A DNA stretch of 64,000 nt from UBA6197 sp047638075 (GTDB lineage Bacteria > Pseudomonadota > Alphaproteobacteria > Rhodobacterales > Rhodobacteraceae). The DNA lies in contig NZ_JBLJBV010000021.1 in the NCBI RefSeq assembly GCF_047638075.1, positions 3,138 through 67,137 of the forward strand, written 5' to 3'. Position 1 is the stretch's first letter. Each line of letters starts with the position of its first letter. This document shows positions 56,233 to 64,000 of this stretch, piece by piece. Under the pieces are notes generated by a model. It was given only the letters and a program-made list of their open reading frames with translations. It searched no databases and was not told where the DNA came from. The position numbers and the translations under genes were made by a program.

Positions 56233-58899
56233 TTATGCAAGCCGACCATGACAGTGTTTGAACTTTTCCCCCGAACCGCACGGGCAGGGGTCATTCCGCG
56301 AGGGGTTGCCCCAGGTGCTTGGATCGGCTTCGTCAAACCCCTCGACAAGGGGGGGCGGCGCGGTTGCTTCGGGGGCCTTTGGGGCGGCCTGCGCCATCAT
56401 CGCGGCCTGTTCTTCGGCTGTCAGTGGGCGGATCTGTGCCAGCCGCTGGGTTACATCTGCGCGTAACCCGTCAAGAAGGGCTTCGAACAACTGAAAGCTT
56501 TCGGTCTTGTATTCTGAAAGCGGGTCACGCTGCGCATAACCGCGGAACCCGACGACCGAACGCAGGTGTTCCAATGTTACCAGATGTTCGCGCCATTTGG
56601 TGTCGATCGTCTGCAAAAGGATCTGCTTTTCGATCGAGCGCATGGTTTCATCACCAAAGACCTCGGCCTTTTGTGCCATGAAGGCGTCGGTAGCCTGCTC
56701 CAGCCGCTCGCGAATACTCTCTTGGTCGACGCCTTCTTCGGCGGCCCAGGACGCAATCGGCAGATCAATATTCAACTTGGTCAGCACGGCCTCGTGCAGA
56801 CCGTCCGTGTTCCACTGATCGGCGTAAGATTTCGGCGGCATGAATTCCGTAACCAGATCATCAATCACCTGATGGCGCATATCGCGGGCAATCTCGGAAA
56901 TGTCGTCGGCTTCCATGATTTCCCGGCGCTGGCTGAACACGGCCTTTCGCTGGTCATTCATCACGTCGTCAAATTTCAACAACTGTTTGCGGATGTCAAA
57001 GTTACGGCCTTCAACCTTGGCCTGCGCGCGTTCCAGCGATTTGTTCACCCATGGGTGCACAATTGCCTCGCCTTCCTTCATGCCAAGGCTGGACAATACC
57101 TTGTCCAGACGATCCGACCCGAAAATGCGCATCAGGTCATCTTCGAGGCTGAGGAAAAACAGGCTACGGCCGGGATCGCCTTGACGGCCGGAACGGCCGC
57201 GCAGCTGGTTGTCGATGCGGCGGCTTTCGTGACGTTCGGTCGCCAGCACAAACAGGCCACCCGCAGCAATGACGCGCGCTTTTTCGTCGGCGTGTTCGGC
57301 CTCGATTCGCGTGCGAAGCGTGTCGGGGTTGGCGGTGGGGTCTTTGGCCAGCGCCTCAAGAACCTTCATGTCAACGTTGCCGCCCAACTGAATGTCGGTG
57401 CCGCGGCCGGCCATGTTGGTGGCAATCGTCACGGCGCCGAACTTACCCGCGTCCGCAACGATTGTTGCTTCTTGTTCGTGCTGGCGCGCGTTCAGAACAT
57501 TATGCGGAATTTTCTCTTTCTTGAGAAGATCCGACAGCATTTCCGATTTTTCAATCGACGTTGTGCCAACCAGCATCGGCTGACCAACCGCCTGCGCCTT
57601 TTTGATTGCCACCACGACGGCGGCGTATTTTTCATTGGCGGTGCGGTAAACGCGGTCGTGATCATCCTTCCGCTGGATCGGGCGGTTGGTGGGTACTTCC
57701 ACCACACCCAGTTTGTAGATTTCCTGAAACTCTTCGGCTTCGGTCGAGGCGGTGCCGGTCATCCCGGCCAGCTTTTCGTAAAGGCGGAAGTAGTTTTGAA
57801 AGGTCACACTGGCCAAGGTCACGTTTTCGGGCTGGATGGTGACGCCCTCTTTCGCCTCGATCGCCTGATGCAGACCATCCGACAGGCGGCGGCCCGCCAT
57901 CATCCGGCCGGTAAATTCGTCGACGAGCACCACCTCATCATTCCGCACGATGTAGTTCTGATCCTTGTGGAAAAGCTTATGCGCGCGCAGGGCCTGGGTG
58001 ACGTGATGCACGATAGTCGTGCTTTCGGGATCGTAAAGCGACTGACCGGGGGGCAAAACGCCATCTTCCTGCAGCCGGTTTTCGATGAATTCGTTGCCCT
58101 CTTCGGTATAGGTGGCGTTGCGGGTCTTTTCATCCAGCTTGAAATGCTCGGGCAGGATTTCAGGGATATAGGCATCCAGCACACGGTAAAGGTCGCTGCG
58201 GTCCTGGCTGGGGCCAGAGATGATCAGCGGGGTGCGCGCCTCATCGACCAGAATACTGTCCACCTCGTCGACGATCGCAAAGAAATGGTCGCGCTGCGCC
58301 ATTTCCGCAATGCTGCCGCGCATGTTGTCGCGCAGATAGTCAAAGCCCAGTTCGTTATTGGTGGCATAGGTCACGTCCGCCTTGTAGGCGGCACGCTTTT
58401 CCTCATCCGACTGGTTGGGGTAAACCACCCCTGTCGTCAGGCCCAGCTGCGCATAGACCTTGCCCATCCATTCCGCATCGCGCTTTGCCAGATAGTCGTT
58501 GACGGTCACGATATGCACGCCCTTGCCCGCCAGTGCGTTCAGATAGGCGGGAAAGGTGGCGACAAGGGTCTTGCCTTCGCCGGTTTTCATTTCGGCAATA
58601 TTGCCCTGATGCAGGAAAATGCCGCCCATCAACTGCGTGTCAAATGCCCGCAGGCCAAGCGCCCGACGGGCCGCCTCCCGGCAGTTTGCAAAGGCTTCGG
58701 GCAACAGATCATCAAGGCTTTCGCCGCCCTGCGCCCGTGCGGACAGTGCTTTGGTTTTCGCCTTGATTTCATCATCCGAGAGCTTTTCAAACTCGGCTTC
58801 CAGTGCGTTGACCTTCGCCACAAGCGGGCGCACCGATTTTACCTTGCGGTCATTGGGGGTGCCAAAAACCTTTTTCGCGAGTGTCCCAAAGCCCAGCAT
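56233..58899 (-). CDS. secA: Preprotein translocase ATPase SecA
   Basis: An 888-residue motor that drives proteins through SecYEG. Walker A is MKTGEGKTLVATF at 104-116, Walker B/DEAD region is AIVDEVDSILVDEARTPLII, NBD2 has ATNMAGRGTDIQLGGNVD and GRSGRQGDPGRSLFFLS, and the C-terminal zinc-binding SEC-C motif is NDPCPCGSGEKFKHCHG. The start is ATG 58899 (MLGFGTLAKKVFG) after GCGGAG; longer upstream codons overlap the promoter of the divergent ppiC gene. Length is close to the 900 residues typical of the family. Confidence 0.98.
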   Translation of the reverse strand: MLGFGTLAKKVFGTPNDRKVKSVRPLVAKVNALEAEFEKLSDDEIKAKTKALSARAQGGESLDDLLPEAFANCREAARRALGLRAFDTQLMGGIFLHQGNIAEMKTGEGKTLVATFPAYLNALAGKGVHIVTVNDYLAKRDAEWMGKVYAQLGLTTGVVYPNQSDEEKRAAYKADVTYATNNELGFDYLRDNMRGSIAEMAQRDHFFAIVDEVDSILVDEARTPLIISGPSQDRSDLYRVLDAYIPEILPEHFKLDEKTRNATYTEEGNEFIENRLQEDGVLPPGQSLYDPESTTIVHHVTQALRAHKLFHKDQNYIVRNDEVVLVDEFTGRMMAGRRLSDGLHQAIEAKEGVTIQPENVTLASVTFQNYFRLYEKLAGMTGTASTEAEEFQEIYKLGVVEVPTNRPIQRKDDHDRVYRTANEKYAAVVVAIKKAQAVGQPMLVGTTSIEKSEMLSDLLKKEKIPHNVLNARQHEQEATIVADAGKFGAVTIATNMAGRGTDIQLGGNVDMKVLEALAKDPTANPDTLRTRIEAEHADEKARVIAAGGLFVLATERHESRRIDNQLRGRSGRQGDPGRSLFFLSLEDDLMRIFGSDRLDKVLSSLGMKEGEAIVHPWVNKSLERAQAKVEGRNFDIRKQLLKFDDVMNDQRKAVFSQRREIMEADDISEIARDMRHQVIDDLVTEFMPPKSYADQWNTDGLHEAVLTKLNIDLPIASWAAEEGVDQESIRERLEQATDAFMAQKAEVFGDETMRSIEKQILLQTIDTKWREHLVTLEHLRSVVGFRGYAQRDPLSEYKTESFQLFEALLDGLRADVTQRLAQIRPLTAEEQAAMMAQAAPKAPEATAPPPLVEGFDEADPSTWGNPSRNDPCPCGSGEKFKHCHGRLA

Positions 58900-59083
58900 G
58901 TTTTCTCCGCAGGATCGACTGACCAATTCGTGTGATTGTCGGCCTTGCCCGCGCCTCAGTGCGAGCCTAGAACGGCGGGCAAATATGGGCGGACAGGGCC
59001 ATGACAAGACCCTTGGCGATGTAAGCGCCAGCCGCCAAAGTGTCAACGCCACGGGGGTCCGTGGCCTTAAAGGAGTGGCTTTG

Positions 59084-59929
59084 ATGTCGATTGTTACGAA
59101 ATTTTTGGGTGCAACCGCGCTGACATTGGCGATTTCCGGGCCAATCCATGCCGCAGATCTTACCGCCGATAGCGTGATGGCTACGGTGAATGGCACCAAG
59201 ATTACGTTGGGGCATATGGTTGCCGTGCGCGATAGCCTGCCTGCGGAATATCAGACGCTTGCCGATGACGTGTTGTTTACGGGTATTCTGGATCAGTTGA
59301 TTCAGCAAACCGCCCTGTCGGAAATCGGCGCGGCCAAGATGACCAAGCGCGATGAGATGATGCTGGAAGTGGACCGGCGGGCCTATCTGGCGGGTGCGGT
59401 TCTGGATCAGACCGCAAAAAGCGCTGTCACCGAAGACGGCATCAAAACCGCCTATGATATGAAATACGCCGCGGCCGAGCCCACGCGCGAATATAACGCC
59501 GCCCATATCATCGTGGCAACCGAGGATGAGGCCAAGGCGATCAAAGCCGAGATCGGCGCTGGCGCCGATTTTGCCGAAACCGCCAAGCTGAAGTCGACCG
59601 ATGGCGCGGCTGCGGGTGGGGGCGATCTGGGCTGGTTCGGTTTGGCGGCGATGGTCAAGCCCTTTGGCGACGCCGTGGCCGCGATGAAGCCGGGCGACAT
59701 CGCCGGGCCGGTGCAGACCGAATATGGCTGGCACATCATCAAACTGATCGACAGCCGCCTGACCGAGGCCCCCTCGATCGAGGATGTCCGGGCCGAGCTG
59801 GAAGGCGATTTGCGCCAAGAGGCTGTGCAAGCCCGGGTTGCGGAGGTTGTTGAAAAAGCCAAGATTGAAAAGCAGGTCGAAGGCGTTGATCCGGCAATTC
59901 TGAAAGACACGTCGATTCTGGGCAACTAA
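59084..59929 (+). CDS. Periplasmic parvulin-type peptidyl-prolyl isomerase
   Basis: A 281-residue exported PPIase. The signal peptide ends at about residue 23 (GPIHA-ADL). A helical N-region with a SurA/PpiD-like fold precedes the parvulin domain (about 135-235), which has EYNAAHIIVATEDEAKAIK, GGDLGWFGLAAMVKPFGDAV and VQTEYGWHIIKLIDSR. It should catalyse proline isomerisation for exported or outer-membrane proteins. The ATG at 59084 follows AAGGAG. It is divergent from secA, whose product exports it, and is 16 bases upstream of argJ. Confidence 0.93.
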   Translation: MSIVTKFLGATALTLAISGPIHAADLTADSVMATVNGTKITLGHMVAVRDSLPAEYQTLADDVLFTGILDQLIQQTALSEIGAAKMTKRDEMMLEVDRRAYLAGAVLDQTAKSAVTEDGIKTAYDMKYAAAEPTREYNAAHIIVATEDEAKAIKAEIGAGADFAETAKLKSTDGAAAGGGDLGWFGLAAMVKPFGDAVAAMKPGDIAGPVQTEYGWHIIKLIDSRLTEAPSIEDVRAELEGDLRQEAVQARVAEVVEKAKIEKQVEGVDPAILKDTSILGN

Positions 59930-59945
59930 GCAAAAGGGCAGGGCA

Positions 59946-61313
59946 ATGGCCAAGAAAGAGTCGAAAAAAGCGGATGGCTGGAAGGCCAAGGCAAAAAAGC
60001 TGAAGTCGAAACTTGCCAAGCTGGAAAAGCGGCTGGATGCGATTTTGGCGGATACTTCCCTGGGCAAGAAACCAAACCCGGTGTCACCCCTGGCGCCTGC
60101 CGCCTTTCCCGCGCTTCCGGTTATTGCGGGGGCCGAGTTCGCTGCAGCCGAGGCGCAGGTTCGCTATGCGGGGCGCACCGATGTGATGCTGGTGCGGCTT
60201 GCGCCGGGCACTGCGATTGCAGGGGCCTTTACCCGGTCATCCACCCGCGCGGCCTGCGTGCTGGACTGTCAGGCCAAGCTGGCGGTAACGGCGCCCGCAG
60301 ATGCCGGGGCCGCGATCATCGTCAATTCCGGTAACGCCAACGCCTTTACCGGCGCGGCGGGGCAAGAGGCGGTCGATGCGGTCACGGGCGCTGTTGCCTC
60401 GGCGCTGGGTGTGCCGGCTAGCCGGGTGTTTTCATCCTCGACCGGGGTAATCGGGGAGCCGCTGCCCTACGACCGGATCACAGCCAAGGTGCCGGATCTG
60501 GTCGCAGCGCTTGATGCTGCGGCGATCAAACATGCCGCCCGTGCGATCATGACCACCGACACCTTCCCCAAAGGTGCCATGGCCGAGGTGCAGGGCGAGG
60601 GCGGCGCAATCCGCATTGCGGGTATTGCCAAAGGGTCGGGCATGATTGCGCCCGATATGGCGACGATGCTGGTTTATATCTTTACCGACGCGAAAATCTC
60701 GGCCGAGAATTTGCAAAAGATCCTGTCGCGGCAAATTGATGATACGTTCAACGCGATCACCGTGGATAGCGACACCTCAACCTCGGATGCGCTGGTTTTG
60801 GCGGCAACAGGGCAAAGCGCTGCCGCCGAAATCGGTGATCTGCGCGGCAAGATTGCCAAAGACTTTGAGGCCGCGCTGCGTGGTGTGATGATGGACCTCG
60901 CGCATCAGGTGGTGCGCGACGGCGAGGGGGCCACGAAATTTGTTGAGGTGCGGGTGACCGGGGCCGCCGATGCCGCCGACGCGCACCGGGTGGCCATGGC
61001 AATCGCCAATTCGCCTTTGGTCAAAACCGCGGTCGCTGGCGAAGATGCAAACTGGGGCAGGGTGGTTGCCGCCATTGGCAAATCCGGCGCAAAGGCTGAC
61101 CGCGACCGGCTGAAAATCAGCTTTGGCGATATGGTTCTGGCCGAAAATGGCTGGCGCGCGCCGTCCTATGACGAGGAAAAAGCCTCGGCCTATATGGAGG
61201 GGGCGGAGCTGGTCATCGGTGTCGATATGGGCCTTGGCAAGGCGTCGAAATCGGTCTGGACCTGCGATTTGACGCACCGCTACATTGACATCAACGCGGA
61301 TTACCGTTCGTGA
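59946..61313 (+). CDS. argJ: Bifunctional glutamate N-acetyltransferase / amino-acid acetyltransferase
   Basis: A 455-residue ArgJ, which moves acetyl from N-acetylornithine to glutamate in arginine synthesis and, in bifunctional forms, also uses acetyl-CoA. The core starts at VSPLAP (residue 46) and shows MLVRLAPGTAIAGAFTRSST, IIVNSGNANAFTGAAG, and the autocleavage site APDMATML with nucleophile Thr240. A Lys-rich N-terminal extension of about 45 residues (MAKKESKKADGWKAKAKKLK onward) that looks like a coiled coil precedes it and is absent from the E. coli-type and most ArgJ proteins. GGGCAGGG precedes the ATG. The stop overlaps the mutT GTG start. Confidence 0.95.
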   Translation: MAKKESKKADGWKAKAKKLKSKLAKLEKRLDAILADTSLGKKPNPVSPLAPAAFPALPVIAGAEFAAAEAQVRYAGRTDVMLVRLAPGTAIAGAFTRSSTRAACVLDCQAKLAVTAPADAGAAIIVNSGNANAFTGAAGQEAVDAVTGAVASALGVPASRVFSSSTGVIGEPLPYDRITAKVPDLVAALDAAAIKHAARAIMTTDTFPKGAMAEVQGEGGAIRIAGIAKGSGMIAPDMATMLVYIFTDAKISAENLQKILSRQIDDTFNAITVDSDTSTSDALVLAATGQSAAAEIGDLRGKIAKDFEAALRGVMMDLAHQVVRDGEGATKFVEVRVTGAADAADAHRVAMAIANSPLVKTAVAGEDANWGRVVAAIGKSGAKADRDRLKISFGDMVLAENGWRAPSYDEEKASAYMEGAELVIGVDMGLGKASKSVWTCDLTHRYIDINADYRS

Positions 61314-61708
61314 AAATACTATTGGTCACGGCTGTCGCGCTGATTGACAAGGATGGTCGTGTCCTGCTGGCCGAGCGCCCGGAAGGCAAATCCATGGCAG
61401 GGCTGTGGGAGTTTCCGGGCGGCAAGGTTGAGCCATCCGAGACACCCGAAGCGGCGCTGATCCGTGAATTGCATGAAGAGTTGGGGATAGACACCTATGC
61501 CTCGTGCCTCGCGCCGTTGACCTTTGCAAGCCATACCTACCCGGATTTCCACCTGTTGATGCCACTGTTTGCCTGCCGCAAATGGACAGGCATCGTGCAG
61601 CCGCGCGAAGGGCAGCGCCTTGCATGGGTGCGACCCGCAGATCTGCGCAACTACCCGATGCCGCCTGCGGATGTACCGTTGATCCCGATCCTGCGCGACT
61701 GGCTGTAA
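61310..61708 (+). CDS. mutT: 8-oxo-dGTP diphosphatase
   Basis: A 132-residue Nudix enzyme that removes mutagenic 8-oxo-dGTP from the nucleotide pool. The Nudix box runs from GGKVEPSETPEAAL at residue 37 to RELHEELGI near 60 and is complete, with all metal-binding glutamates. The start is GTG at 61310, overlapping the argJ stop (GTGA), and MKILLVTAVALIDKDGRVLL is the typical opening. It is last in the ppiC-argJ-mutT operon and ends at a shared terminator. Confidence 0.95.
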   Translation: MKILLVTAVALIDKDGRVLLAERPEGKSMAGLWEFPGGKVEPSETPEAALIRELHEELGIDTYASCLAPLTFASHTYPDFHLLMPLFACRKWTGIVQPREGQRLAWVRPADLRNYPMPPADVPLIPILRDWL

Positions 61709-61760
61709 GGCAACCCCATCCCTTGCTTGCAGCTACACGAAGCCGGCGCCCATGCAACGA

Positions 61761-61788
61761 AAAAGCCGCCTGAGATCAGGCGGCTTTT
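61761..61788. terminator. Bidirectional terminator between mutT and infB
   Basis: AAAAGCCGCCTGA (61761-61773) and TCAGGCGGCTTTT (61776-61788) are exact reverse complements around a two-base centre, with A and T runs on both sides. It ends mutT on the plus strand and infB on the minus strand. Confidence 0.9.
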
Positions 61789-61820
61789 CTTTGGTGTTGG
61801 GCACAGAAGGTTTTCGCGCA

Positions 61821-64000
<2,180 letters not shown>

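Noticed and set aside
56566..58935. Long open frame of nearly 790 codons on the plus strand opposite secA
   Set aside because: It is the mirror of secA codon bias, with many His and Arg and no recognisable domain; secA motifs are unambiguous on the other strand.

Overview
The window is a chromosomal core segment of an alphaproteobacterium, most probably a Rhodobacterales (Roseobacter-type) species. This rests on the family content seen in translation: an M23 peptidase with a coiled-coil N-terminus overlapping a bactofilin, stand-alone Hint-domain proteins, a complete valine-degradation set beside a LysR gene, a secA // ppiC-argJ-mutT arrangement, a GTTC-N7-GTTC-type SOS box at uvrA, and high-GC coding bias. 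Genus cannot be set from sequence reading alone. I see no phage, plasmid, insertion sequence or CRISPR array.

Layout. 1-10.3 kb: acyl-CoA synthetase, a 25-residue membrane peptide, PhnA/YjdM protein, guanine deaminase, the MgtE magnesium transporter overlapping 5-formyl-THF cyclo-ligase, a YmdB-type phosphoesterase, an SLC13-type permease, a small lipoprotein and YebC. 10.4-18 kb: a small basic protein, a three-domain adenylation-carrier-acyltransferase protein, two lipoproteins, release factor 3 and a Hint-domain protein. 18-31.6 kb: an atypical SDR, an orphan ABC ATPase, a DUF2189 protein, bactofilin plus M23 peptidase, a peroxiredoxin, a giant AsmA/YhdP-like protein overlapping queA, an MFS permease, a DUF924 protein and dihydrolipoyl dehydrogenase. 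31.6-35.9 kb: uvrA with a candidate LexA site, a DUF2892 protein and a Crp/Fnr regulator. 35.9-41.6 kb: valine catabolism (mmsB, 3-hydroxyisobutyryl-CoA hydrolase, isobutyryl-CoA dehydrogenase, mmsA) with a divergent LysR gene. 41.7-50.7 kb: CBS protein, coaD, two GAPDH genes flanking a 47-residue membrane protein, a lone fliG, a small secreted protein, purB, a Nudix protein, glnA and glnB. 50.8-64 kb: nnrDE, a second Hint protein, tRNA-Leu(UAG), a beta-lactamase-fold hydrolase with a META domain, a short secreted protein, secA, ppiC-argJ-mutT, and the 3' part of infB, cut by the window edge.

Most genes are housekeeping. The material worth a second look is in the joins: four unlisted small proteins (25, 55, 47 and 50 residues); paired 14-bp palindromes spaced exactly 19 bp apart upstream of both GAPDH genes, whose products differ at the NAD-ribose Asp; a shared GCAAAATTGC element in front of both valine transcription units; a palindromic intergenic element present in four related versions; a hairpin that would mask the mgtE ribosome binding site; and two Hint-domain proteins that have lost catalytic residues. 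The most unusual single protein is the adenylation-carrier-membrane acyltransferase polypeptide at 10.8-13.4 kb, a candidate one-protein system that would activate an acid, tether it and transfer it across or at the membrane.
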